From contig JAHQWY010000004.1 of the NCBI GenBank assembly GCA_029856445.1, positions 1 to 33,839 on the forward strand: a DNA stretch of 33,839 nucleotides, given 5' to 3'. Both the position numbers and the translations under genes were made by a program. Source of the DNA: Promethearchaeia archaeon. GTDB lineage: Archaea; Asgardarchaeota; Lokiarchaeia; Sigyniarchaeales; SOKP01. Under the pieces are notes generated by a model. That model made no database searches. It was not told the origin of the DNA and was given only the letters and a program-made list of their open reading frames with translations. The first letter of the stretch is position 1; every line of letters begins with the position of its first letter. Shown one piece after another: positions 9,932 through 19,397 of this stretch.

Positions 9932-10229
9932 TCTTCTAAAATTTATTCCCTTTTTACACATCTTTTTTTCCCCCAAACGAATGTAAGAAAGCATTAATGT
10001 GAAAAATTCATTAAGATATGTGAAAAATTAGATAGTTATACTTTCAATAAAATATCTCAAAAATATCAATGGATTGACATTTTTCCCACAAATATAATTC
10101 CAAACTAGAAGATCAGACTTTTTCGCATACAAACTTGTTCTTTAGGAAATAAAACCGAAAACATTTAATAGTTAAAATATAATTATTATTCAAATATAAT
10201 TTTGAGTAAATTATAAATTGTGAATTATA

Positions 10230-10484
10230 ATGTCGACTATGGATGAAAAAATAAATAGAAAATTTCTTCTTATGAATGATATCTTAAAAAATATTTATGA
10301 TATTCTCGAATTATTTAAACCATTACTAGAGGTAATGTTAAAAATGGAAAAAGTTGAACAATATAAAAAAAGTGGTGTTTTTGAAAAAGCAGCTTCTCTA
10401 TTTGGAGAAATTTCTGTGCTATGCAAAGAAATAGAAAATGATTCACCTTCATTGAACCTATTCTTGGAAAATCTAGGAAATTAA
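10230..10484 (+). CDS. Small predicted helical protein, unknown function
   Basis: ORF of 84 aa with ATG start, no overlap with another gene; no family recognised. Confidence 0.4.
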   Translation: MSTMDEKINRKFLLMNDILKNIYDILELFKPLLEVMLKMEKVEQYKKSGVFEKAASLFGEISVLCKEIENDSPSLNLFLENLGN

Positions 10485-10604
10485 ATCCCGAATCCAAAGC
10501 TATTAATCCTATTTTAAAAATGTTGATATTAATATTTGTTTCATTAAATACAGATGCCTTTTGATTAATTAGGATTTTTTTATTCAAAGCAGTAATACTT
10601 ACAA

Positions 10605-10675
10605 TGCGCCCGCCGGGAATTGAACCCGGGACGCTGGCTTGGGAAGCCAGCATATTACCACTATACTACGAGCGC
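10605..10675 (-). tRNA. tRNA-Gly(CCC)
   Basis: Reverse complement GCGCTCGTAGTATAGTGGTAATATGCTGGCTTCCCAAGCCAGCGTCCCGGGTTCAATTCCCGGCGGGCGCA; complete cloverleaf, anticodon CCC. Confidence 0.96.
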
Positions 10676-10890
10676 TTTAATTAAAATGTAAGGATATTTT
10701 ATAATAATTTGGGTTATTAATTAAATCTTTTTGAAATGAGAAAATATCGAGATTCTATGATTTAAGGTTTTTTCCTGGTATCTGATTTCTGATTGATTTG
10801 AATGACTTTCCAACTATTAAGATAGAAGTTTTAAGTGTTACTTCTTTTTTTTTTACATTCTTGAAATGATTTTATATTTTAATAAAGTGA

Positions 10891-11550
10891 ATGGCTATAA
10901 GAATATCAACTAAAAATAGTGAAAGTGTTCAACATCCCATTCCATTAGGTGTTTATGGGTTATTATCAATTACATTTGGAATTATGGGGGATTTATTAGC
11001 ATATATCTTTTACCCCGGCTACAATTTCATGGAGAGAGCAGTAAGTTCATTATGCAAAGGACCAGGAGGTCTATTTTTTCAAATAGGATCAGTTATATCA
11101 GGAATTTTTGCTATTCCCTTTGTTATATATTTAAACAATTCCTTCAATCCAGATTATATAGAAGAGAATCTTAAAAAAAAGGCAATAACAGTGGCACTTA
11201 TTTCTTGTACGTGTTTAATAATATTGGGGATTTTTTGTGGGTCTAATCCTAAAATAGCATTAATACATGGTATTTCGGCGTTTACAAGTTGGATTTTCGG
11301 ATTATTTTATATTACTTTATTTAACATTTTTATGTTAAGAGACCCTAAATATTCTAAATCACTTTCCTTATTTGGATTTTGTGTTACTTTTCTCCTTGCA
11401 TTATTTTTGGTTTTATTTTTTTCAGCTTTCGTACCATTTCTACATTTTTTAGTAGTAATATTACCTTCTATTGAGTGGATTAATACTATTGCAATAATAG
11501 TTTGGTATTTTATAATTTCAATTTATACACTCATTAAAAAGGTTAATTAA
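10891..11550 (+). CDS. DUF998-like membrane protein
   Basis: Hydrophobic; FYPGYNFMERAVSSLCKGPGGLFFQIGSVISGIFAIPFVIYL is characteristic. Confidence 0.7.
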   Translation: MAIRISTKNSESVQHPIPLGVYGLLSITFGIMGDLLAYIFYPGYNFMERAVSSLCKGPGGLFFQIGSVISGIFAIPFVIYLNNSFNPDYIEENLKKKAITVALISCTCLIILGIFCGSNPKIALIHGISAFTSWIFGLFYITLFNIFMLRDPKYSKSLSLFGFCVTFLLALFLVLFFSAFVPFLHFLVVILPSIEWINTIAIIVWYFIISIYTLIKKVN

Positions 11551-11597
11551 AGTAAAATCATAAATTTTTTTAACATATAAATTGTTGAGTAATTATT

Positions 11598-12269
11598 ATG
11601 GAAAAAGCAAACAAATATTTAGATACACTTTACGATACTGTACCTGGTTATATCTTTGGGTTATTAACATTTCTTATTGGCTTTTCTGGTTTTATTTTAG
11701 CTCTTATTTTCTCTCCAGATTATATATTGTGGGAGAAATCCATAAGTGTATTAGGACACAAAAAAGGCGGAATTTTTTCCAGAATGGGATTAATAATTTC
11801 GAATATTATAGCAATACCTTTTGTAATTTATCTTGGAAGATCTCTAAAAGATGAAAATGTGAATGAAAAAGTTAGAAAGATCGGAATTGGCGCGGGAATC
11901 TTTGTTTCTGTAAGCGCTGTATTAACGGGTGCCGTGTCGGGAGGAATTCTTAGTGGTTGGCATGGTTTATTTGCACTTCTAAGCTGGATGGGTGGTAATG
12001 TAGTTTGTTCAATTTTTGGATATACGATGCTAAGAAACCCAAAATATTCAAAATTCGCCGCATATTTTAGCTTTATAGTAGCTGGTATTTTTGGTTCTTA
12101 TCTTATACCTTTTTTCATCACTAACTTTTGTAGTGCTTTTCCAGATATATGTAAAACATTTGGGGATAAAGTATATACAATAATGCCTATATATGAATGG
12201 ATTGTTATGTTTTCAATTCTTTTTTGGTATCTGTTTTATTCGATTTATATATTTTATAAAAAGATTTAA
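11598..12269 (+). CDS. DUF998-like membrane protein, paralogue of the preceding gene
   Basis: FSPDYILWEKSISVLGHKKGGIFSRMGLIISNIIAIPFVIYL aligns with the preceding ORF. Confidence 0.7.
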   Translation: MEKANKYLDTLYDTVPGYIFGLLTFLIGFSGFILALIFSPDYILWEKSISVLGHKKGGIFSRMGLIISNIIAIPFVIYLGRSLKDENVNEKVRKIGIGAGIFVSVSAVLTGAVSGGILSGWHGLFALLSWMGGNVVCSIFGYTMLRNPKYSKFAAYFSFIVAGIFGSYLIPFFITNFCSAFPDICKTFGDKVYTIMPIYEWIVMFSILFWYLFYSIYIFYKKI

Positions 12270-12303
12270 TTATTATTAATATAAAAAAAAAGTGAGAGAT
12301 TCC

Positions 12304-12978
12304 ATGACAGATTTGAATTACGAAAAAGATATAAAAATTGATATACAGGATGCACTCATAGTTGTTGACATGCAAAATGATTTTATACCAGGTGGATCAT
12401 TAGCAGTAGAAGAGGGAGATCTTATAATAAAAGACATCAATAAAGTTGGTAGAAAATTCAAAAAAAGTAAAGCCTTAGTTGTTTTTACTCAAGATTGGCA
12501 CCCCCAAAATCATAAATCCTTTGCCAGTAATCATCCAGGTAAAAATCCTGGTGATGAGTTCACATCTGAAGATGGAGCAATTGGACCTGTGTTATGGCCA
12601 GATCATTGCGTGCAGAATACAAAAGGTGCTAAATTTCATAAGAATTTAAAAATAGATTTGGGAGATAGAATAATTCAAAAAGGAATGAATCCAGAAGTAG
12701 ATAGTTATTCAGGTTTTCAGGATAATGATAGGAAATCAGAAACAGGTCTTAGGGAATATTTAAACTCAGAAAATATTAAGCGAATTTTTATATGCGGATT
12801 AGCATTGGATTATTGCTGTTATTTTACTGCTATAGATGGATTTGATTTTGGTTATGATGTGTATTTCTTAGTTAACTTGACAAGAGGGGTTGATTTGCCA
12901 GAAGGGAACGTAAAAAACGCCTTGGAAACCATGAAAGAAAAAGGTATCAAATTCGTAACAACAGAGAGTTTCATATAA
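12304..12978 (+). CDS. pncA: Nicotinamidase / isochorismatase-family amidohydrolase
   Basis: ALIVVDMQNDFIPGGSLAV, TQDWHPQNHKSF, WPDHCVQNTKGAKFH, CGLALDYCCYFTAID. Confidence 0.92.
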   Translation: MTDLNYEKDIKIDIQDALIVVDMQNDFIPGGSLAVEEGDLIIKDINKVGRKFKKSKALVVFTQDWHPQNHKSFASNHPGKNPGDEFTSEDGAIGPVLWPDHCVQNTKGAKFHKNLKIDLGDRIIQKGMNPEVDSYSGFQDNDRKSETGLREYLNSENIKRIFICGLALDYCCYFTAIDGFDFGYDVYFLVNLTRGVDLPEGNVKNALETMKEKGIKFVTTESFI

Positions 12979-13018
12979 ATAATAAAGATTTTTTTTAATC
13001 TTACTTTTAATTCAATTA

Positions 13019-13495
13019 ATGTTAACAAAATTTCCTTATAAATCCGTATTAATTATATGCAGTACAAATACTGCGAGAAGTAGGATAGCAGAGGGTTATT
13101 TAAGAGATTTTTTCTCAAAAAAGAATATTGATATTGATGTTAATTCCGGAGGAATTTCTTCCCATGCTAGAGATGGAATGCTTATTTCAATGGATGCAAA
13201 ATTAGTTATGGAAGAAATTGGGATTAAATTATCAGATACATCTATGTCTATTGACTTGAAAAAAAGACCTGAGTTAATAAAGAAAGCAGATCTTATTCTA
13301 ACATTAACAGAGAAACATATAAAGGAAATTCATGAATTAGTTGACATTGATCATAAGGAAATTTACACGATAAAAGAGTTTGGTGGAAAATCGGGAGATA
13401 TTATAGATCCAAGCATGAAAGAAGAGATTTTTAAGCAGGTCAGAGACGAAATAATCGAGTGTTTAACAGAAGGATTAAAAAACTATTCATTTTAA
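13019..13495 (+). CDS. Low-molecular-weight protein tyrosine phosphatase-like protein
   Basis: P-loop CSTNTARSRIAEG near the N-terminus; C-terminal D-P (IIDPS). Confidence 0.82.
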   Translation: MLTKFPYKSVLIICSTNTARSRIAEGYLRDFFSKKNIDIDVNSGGISSHARDGMLISMDAKLVMEEIGIKLSDTSMSIDLKKRPELIKKADLILTLTEKHIKEIHELVDIDHKEIYTIKEFGGKSGDIIDPSMKEEIFKQVRDEIIECLTEGLKNYSF

Positions 13496-13498
13496 AAT

Positions 13499-14362
13499 AT
13501 GATTGAATATATCATCATCGCATTAATCCAAGGTTTATTCGAATGGCTTCCTATTTCCTCCTCAGGCCAAGTTATGATTGTATCCACGAATTTTTTTAGT
13601 ATATCTCCTAAAGATGCCTTTAGTCTTGCAATATGGTTACATTTGGGTACTACAATGGCGGTTTTGTTAAAATTTAGAGGAGATTACATAAGAATAATAA
13701 AAACAGTAATTCAAAAAAGACCGGATGAAACTGAGAGTGATATCGATAAAGAAAGTGTAATTAAAAAGAGGAATTGGATAATTTATGGAACGATAGGGAC
13801 TGGAATAACAGCTTTACCTCTTTATTTCATTTTTAAAATTATACTTTTGGATGCTTTTACCGCTACTCAAGGAGATTTAATTACTCTTTTTATCTCAGGA
13901 TTATTAATATTAACAGGTATAATAATAATTAAAACTAGAAAGATATTTGGTAATCAAAAAATATCGAATATCTCTAAAAAAAAGGTAAGAAAAGATAGTT
14001 TTTTATCAGGACTTGTCCAGGGATCTTCTATTTTGCCTGGTATATCTCGTTCTGGGGTAACTGTTTCAACAATATTATTAGAAAAATATGAACAAGAGAG
14101 TGCTTTAAGATTGAGTTTTTTAATGTCAGTTCCAGTTGTTATTGCTTCTATTATTGTAGATATTTTATTTGGTGAAGGTTCAATATTTGGATCTTTAGAT
14201 CTATCTACTATTATTATAACAACTTTAATCAGTTTTCTGATAGGATATATGACAATAGAGATATTATTACGAATAGCAAATAAAATTAATTTTGGTTATT
14301 TTTGTATATCATATGGTATAATTGCTTATCTTATTACAATTCCCTTTATAATATTTTCTTAA
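13499..14362 (+). CDS. uppP: Undecaprenyl-diphosphatase (BacA/UppP family)
   Basis: QGLFEWLPISSSGQ and QGSSILPGISRSGVTVSTILL signatures in a polytopic membrane protein. Confidence 0.9.
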   Translation: MIEYIIIALIQGLFEWLPISSSGQVMIVSTNFFSISPKDAFSLAIWLHLGTTMAVLLKFRGDYIRIIKTVIQKRPDETESDIDKESVIKKRNWIIYGTIGTGITALPLYFIFKIILLDAFTATQGDLITLFISGLLILTGIIIIKTRKIFGNQKISNISKKKVRKDSFLSGLVQGSSILPGISRSGVTVSTILLEKYEQESALRLSFLMSVPVVIASIIVDILFGEGSIFGSLDLSTIIITTLISFLIGYMTIEILLRIANKINFGYFCISYGIIAYLITIPFIIFS

Positions 14363-15252
14363 AGAGCTAGAATATAGTCTTTTATAAATTTGGTTATTAT
14401 TTTTTCAATATTAGGTATCCCTTTAAAACTTGGAAAGTCATTTAAATCAATAAGATATAATTTATTCTGGTCAATCGGCTTAACTAAGTCGAAACCAAAA
14501 ATTTTAAGCTTTAATTCCCTTGAAAGAATTTTTGAGAGTTTTCTAATATCTTCAGTAATTTTAAATTCTTCACGTTTAATCAAGCCTACATCAATATTTT
14601 CTGGTTTTTCTCTTAAATATATATAGATAGGATTTTCTCTTTTTATCCCAAAAACCTTATCACCGATCACATATACTTTTCGCTCAAATCCATCACATTC
14701 TATAAATTTTTGGATATATACATCATAATTTAGGAATTGTTTATATCTTTCACAAAACTTGTTTATCTCCTCTATATTTTGAACTAAAAAATTAAATCGG
14801 TTATATTTATCATGTTGATAATGGCTCTTAATAACTATTGGTAATTTAGGTGAAGCCCATTTCTTAAATTTATTTTTATCTAATAAAGAATGATTCCAGG
14901 AATTAGGCATTAAAAAATTCTCTAAATCCCCTGAATGTATTTCTAATGCTTTTCTTAAAGCATGGTCTAGAGCAATTTTATTTTTACACATTAAAATAGT
15001 GTCAATGTCATGGAGAGTTGGAATATTATAAAGCTTAGCATAATGCAATAAATCTATAGAGCATTCGTTCCTTATCTTTACAATCATTAGATCTGCATTT
15101 TTAAAGAACATTGGCATGTCTGAAAGACAAAAAAAATCTTTTTGTGGATCATGAAAAATGAATTCAAAATTTTTGATTTGTTTTAAATTATTTATTATGT
15201 GTGAAATAACTTCATGATCCTGCCTTGCAGAAAACACTATTTTTTTTACCAT
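14359..15252 (-). CDS. ATP-grasp protein, ITPK-like (candidate inositol phosphate kinase A)
   Basis: VYIQKFIECDGFERKVYVIGDKVFGI ... LSRELKLKIFGFDLVKPIDQNKLYLIDLNDFPSFKGI resembles ITPK1 VVQNFINHNAVLYKVFVVGES ... ALGVSLFGIDI...AVIDINAFPGYEGV (recalled). Confidence 0.75.
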   Translation of the reverse strand: MVKKIVFSARQDHEVISHIINNLKQIKNFEFIFHDPQKDFFCLSDMPMFFKNADLMIVKIRNECSIDLLHYAKLYNIPTLHDIDTILMCKNKIALDHALRKALEIHSGDLENFLMPNSWNHSLLDKNKFKKWASPKLPIVIKSHYQHDKYNRFNFLVQNIEEINKFCERYKQFLNYDVYIQKFIECDGFERKVYVIGDKVFGIKRENPIYIYLREKPENIDVGLIKREEFKITEDIRKLSKILSRELKLKIFGFDLVKPIDQNKLYLIDLNDFPSFKGIPNIEKIITKFIKDYILAL

Positions 15253-15479
15253 ATAATCATTAAAAAACTATCTATTTATTTAAAGCATTAATATTTAAAA
15301 AAAAAAGGATTAAACTCAAACTTTTGTTATATTAATTACCAATTTTTTTTGGTACCCCATGAAACTTTTTAATTCTTCGTTTTTACGCCTTAAGTGTAAG
15401 TTTTAACTCGAATTCAAACAATGTTTCAAAAATTTTTATCAAAATGATTTAAATATTTTAGTTTTATATAATCACTAAA

Positions 15480-16571
15480 ATGGCTAATAAAATTAATGTG
15501 GCTTTAATCGGAATTGGGGATGTCGCAAGTGCATTAGTACAAGGTTCTGAGAATTATAAAAAAAATCCCGATAAGATTCTCGGTTTACTACCAGAAATAA
15601 CTCAATATAAGATTAATGACATTAATTTTGTTGTTGGATTTGACGTTAATTCTAATAAAGTTGGTAGAGATTTAAGTGAAGGGATATTTTCTGAACCAAA
15701 TTGCAATATGAAACTTTATCAACCAGATTTTTTAAATGCTCAAATATTAAAAGGTCCCGTACTGGATGGTTTGGATAGTAATTTAAAAAAGATTGTTCCT
15801 GTTTCTGAAAATCAAATTGTAGTTGATGTATCAGAAGAAATGAAAAAGCGAGATGTAGACGTAGCTGTAATATTACTCCCTACTGGAAGCCATAAAGCAG
15901 TGAAATTTTATGCTTTGGCTGCTCTTGAAGCTGGAGCATGTGTAATTAATGGAATGCCCTCTCAGGTTGCTAAAGACCCTGAAATAGTAAAAAAAGCAGA
16001 AGAATTAAATTTATCTCTAATTGGTGATGATGTAAAATCTCAAATAGGAGCAACAATAATTCATAGATCTCTAGCTAATCTTTTTCCAATGAGAGGCGCA
16101 ATCCTCGATAGAACAATCCAATTAGATTGGGGTGGATGTAGTGATTTCTGTAATTTATTGTCTCCTATGCCCAATGGTGAATTAAGATACGAAGAAGGAA
16201 AAAGACAATCAAAAACAGAGTCAGTAATAGCAAACTTACCAAATAAAGATAAGGTGCAATGTCAAATTTCTGCTGTAGATTATATTCCATTCTTAAAGAA
16301 TCAAAAGGAGGCTTATATGAGACTGGAGGGTAGAATTTTTGGGGGTGCTCCTGTACGAATAGATATTACGATGTTTGTAGAAGATGGTAATAATTCTGCA
16401 GGAATTATAGCAGATTGTATCAGAATAAGTAAAATTGCGAAAGATAGAAACATTGGAGGAGTTCTCCATTCGGCTTGCTCCTTCTTTACTAAACATCCTC
16501 CAGAACAACTAGAGGATTTTATCGCCAAAAAAAAGCTTATAGAATTCATAGAAAATAGAAGCAGTCATTAA
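15480..16571 (+). CDS. ino1: Inositol-3-phosphate synthase
   Basis: NVALIGIGDVASALVQG Rossmann start, VINGMPSQVAKDP, LIGDDVKSQIGATIIHR, QLDWGGCSDFCNLL. Confidence 0.93.
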   Translation: MANKINVALIGIGDVASALVQGSENYKKNPDKILGLLPEITQYKINDINFVVGFDVNSNKVGRDLSEGIFSEPNCNMKLYQPDFLNAQILKGPVLDGLDSNLKKIVPVSENQIVVDVSEEMKKRDVDVAVILLPTGSHKAVKFYALAALEAGACVINGMPSQVAKDPEIVKKAEELNLSLIGDDVKSQIGATIIHRSLANLFPMRGAILDRTIQLDWGGCSDFCNLLSPMPNGELRYEEGKRQSKTESVIANLPNKDKVQCQISAVDYIPFLKNQKEAYMRLEGRIFGGAPVRIDITMFVEDGNNSAGIIADCIRISKIAKDRNIGGVLHSACSFFTKHPPEQLEDFIAKKKLIEFIENRSSH

Positions 16572-16604
16572 TTAATTGAAAAAATAAATAATATTACTTT
16601 AATT

Positions 16605-17513
16605 CTAAACCTCAACTGTAGCCTTTAATAATTGCTGTCTTAGAGCAACTAGGTTATAAATGTAATCTGAAATTAGACTCACTGCTTCAGGTATACTTCT
16701 AAAACTTGGAAAATCATTTACGTCCACTATATAGGGTATTCCTTCTTTTGTTAATATATAATCTATTCCAAAAATAGTCATACCTAATTTCCTTCCTAAT
16801 CTTAACACCCTTCGCTTTAATTGCTTTTCTATAGGTACCCTGATATGTATGAGTTCGAGAGGAGATAATTCTGTTATATTTTGCAACCGATTAAAAGAAG
16901 TTATAGAAACAGCCCATCGATCAATTACATAGATTTTATACATTATATCAAACTCGCCTAAATATTCCTGAAAAAATAAGTTATTGCTTTTAAACTCAGC
17001 TGTTAACTTTTTAAATTGATCTAGATTTTTTGCTATTCCTAATATTCTATCATTTTTAGGAAGAGATGGTATATTGTGAGTATTTAATTTAATAATAACA
17101 TTTTTTCCTTGATTGAATGCTTTTTTTGCTTCCTGATAAGTATGATAAATTTGTGGAATATTCAATTTCCTGCATTTTTGTTTAATGAAATTAAAAGTTT
17201 CAATTCTACTTTCACAAATTTTAACCGAATTTTGGCTATTTAATAAAGGAATATCGGGAGCAAATTCGTTTATGGCATTATAAATTATATGGTTTGATTC
17301 CTCAGATAACAATTTTAAAATAATTAATGAAATTGGATACCTTTTTAATTTTTTCTTGAAATATTTAACATTAAAATTATCAGATCCTGGTTTAAAAAGG
17401 TTTATTATAGAGATATTATAGTTTTTACTACAGAATTTCTTGATCTCTTGAAAGATTTCAAGATCACGATTACAAATAGCACCAATATAAATCCTATTGA
17501 GCTTATTTGACAT
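16605..17513 (-). CDS. ATP-grasp protein, ITPK/RimK-like (candidate inositol phosphate kinase B)
   Basis: LFFQEYLGEFDIMYKIYVIDRWAVSI ... RLGRKLGMTIFGIDYILTKEGIPYIVDVNDFPSFRSI. Confidence 0.72.
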   Translation of the reverse strand: MSNKLNRIYIGAICNRDLEIFQEIKKFCSKNYNISIINLFKPGSDNFNVKYFKKKLKRYPISLIILKLLSEESNHIIYNAINEFAPDIPLLNSQNSVKICESRIETFNFIKQKCRKLNIPQIYHTYQEAKKAFNQGKNVIIKLNTHNIPSLPKNDRILGIAKNLDQFKKLTAEFKSNNLFFQEYLGEFDIMYKIYVIDRWAVSITSFNRLQNITELSPLELIHIRVPIEKQLKRRVLRLGRKLGMTIFGIDYILTKEGIPYIVDVNDFPSFRSIPEAVSLISDYIYNLVALRQQLLKATVEV

Positions 17514-17756
17514 AGTAAAAACCCTATTATTTTGATAATCTATGAATAAATTATGGTATTTAAATATATTGATTGTAAGCTGGAATTTTAATCTTTTAAT
17601 TCTGGTTTATATATATGAATTTTATATTTCAGTAAATTTTTTTTGAAATTTAATCTATATAATTAGCTATATCACTCGAATTTATATTACTATTTGATTT
17701 TATAAAATATTAAAGTATTAGATTATTTCTTAAATAAAGCTTCTAAGGTTAATTAT

Positions 17757-18572
17757 TTGAAAAAAATAGGAATAATTATTGATAAATATCATTTAAAATA
17801 TAAAGTATCTGAATTCTTGAAATATTTACGAAGTAAAGCAGATATAAAAATATATACCGAAGAAACTTTTCTTCTAGAAAGCTCTAAGAAAGATTTTGAT
17901 GAAAATTTATTCTTTGTTAAAGGAAAAGGAGATCTAATACTAGCTCTTATAAATCTAATTGAGAACCTAACTAACATCCCTGTTATAAATTCTTACAAGG
18001 GAAATTGGCTTGCAATTAATAGGTTTTTAAATAGTGTGGTTTTAAGAAGAATTGGCATTCCTATACCAGATTTTTCGTTAAATCCTAAAGGAAGTATTCC
18101 ACCATTCAGCGATTATATTATAAAAAATATTATTGACCAAAAAAATTATAAATTTAAACCAATTGTACATAAAGAGAATGGACGATTGCAAGTGGCTGAT
18201 GAGAGAGCATTAAATGAAGTAGATAAGGTGGATCCAAAATATAATTATCTTTATTATCAGAAATTTATTAAGAGTAAATGGGAATACAAAATCTATGGGA
18301 TTGGGGATGAGATTTATTTTTATAAACAAATACCTATTTTAATAAATCCTAATAAAACAGAATCAAGAAGGGAGATTGAAAGAAATCCTGAATTAGAAGA
18401 ATATTGTTATAAAGCTATGGAAGAAATGGATTTAAAATTAACATCTCTAGATTTTTTGAAATCAAAAGACCAATTTTTTTTAACGGATATTAATTGCACC
18501 CCAAATTTTAATTATATTAAAAATGGCCCTAAAATTGTGGCAGATTTTTTATTAAATCAAGCAAAAATATAG
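17757..18572 (+). CDS. ATP-grasp protein, divergent ITPK/RimK-like (C)
   Basis: LYYQKFIKSKWEYKIYGIGDEIYFYKQ ... MDLKLTSLDFLKSKDQFFLTDINCTPNFNYI; TTG start. Confidence 0.65.
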   Translation: MKKIGIIIDKYHLKYKVSEFLKYLRSKADIKIYTEETFLLESSKKDFDENLFFVKGKGDLILALINLIENLTNIPVINSYKGNWLAINRFLNSVVLRRIGIPIPDFSLNPKGSIPPFSDYIIKNIIDQKNYKFKPIVHKENGRLQVADERALNEVDKVDPKYNYLYYQKFIKSKWEYKIYGIGDEIYFYKQIPILINPNKTESRREIERNPELEEYCYKAMEEMDLKLTSLDFLKSKDQFFLTDINCTPNFNYIKNGPKIVADFLLNQAKI

Positions 18573-18586
18573 TTGTTCTAGAGAAG

Positions 18587-19381
18587 ATGAAGATCGGAAT
18601 TTTGTCAAAAAGAAAAACAATGTTTACAGGTAAACTAAAAGAAAATTTAGAGAATAGAGGATTTACAGTCAAAATTTATACTCTTGAAAACTTAATTATA
18701 AATGAAAATCTTCTAAATAATGATTTCTATATTTTAAAGTCAAAAAACCTTTTTTTTCTTTATGCAGGTTATTATCTAGAAGCTAATGATATTCCAGTTA
18801 TTCCTAAGCCCGAAGTCTCTTTTATACAAAAAAATCGAATTCATTCTAATTTTTTGATGAAAAAAATAGGTATATTGACTCCTGAAATCTATTTAGGCAC
18901 ATTAGAAACATTTAGAAGTGAATTAAGTGAATATCCTTATATTTTAAAACCAATTATGGGATCAGGAAGTAAGGGTGTTAAAATAATTAGATCAAATGAA
19001 GATTTCAAGATGGTTAATGATAAAATTTTATACTTAGAAAAATATATTAAAGGTGTTCATTACAATGTTTATTTCATTGATGATAGTATTTGTACTTTGA
19101 TAAAGCCCCCATTATCCGATGAACATGTTGAAATGAAAAAAATTGATACTCCTGACGACGTTGAAAAATTGATTAAAAAGTGGAAATCCTATTTCAATGG
19201 GGATGTTTTATTTGGGCATTTGGATATTGTGAGAGAAGAGTTCAGTGATAAGTTATATGTTGTAGATCCAGGATCTTTTCCTGAATTTACAAACTGGAAG
19301 TGTATTGGATCTCCAGTTGATAAAATCTGCAATATAATCTTAAATCAAGTTGAAATGACTAGAAGCCAGAATAGTACATAA
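18587..19381 (+). CDS. ATP-grasp protein, divergent ITPK/RimK-like (D)
   Basis: YPYILKPIMGSGSKGVKII, ILYLEKYIKGVHYNVYFIDDSICTLIKPP, LFGHLDIV...LYVVDPGSFPEFTNW; only 14 nt after gene C. Confidence 0.65.
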   Translation: MKIGILSKRKTMFTGKLKENLENRGFTVKIYTLENLIINENLLNNDFYILKSKNLFFLYAGYYLEANDIPVIPKPEVSFIQKNRIHSNFLMKKIGILTPEIYLGTLETFRSELSEYPYILKPIMGSGSKGVKIIRSNEDFKMVNDKILYLEKYIKGVHYNVYFIDDSICTLIKPPLSDEHVEMKKIDTPDDVEKLIKKWKSYFNGDVLFGHLDIVREEFSDKLYVVDPGSFPEFTNWKCIGSPVDKICNIILNQVEMTRSQNST

Positions 19382-19397
19382 TAAGGAATAAATTTTT

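Noticed and set aside
9990-10035. Repeated TGTGAAAAATT-like words
   Set aside because: Only two short AT-rich copies; expected by chance at this composition.
10315-10653. 112-aa ORF on - strand
   Set aside because: Runs through the tRNA-Gly gene (MLASQASVPGSIPGG is the typical mistranslated tRNA).
11582-11854. 90-aa ORF overlapping the second DUF998 gene
   Set aside because: Alternative frame of a clear membrane protein gene.
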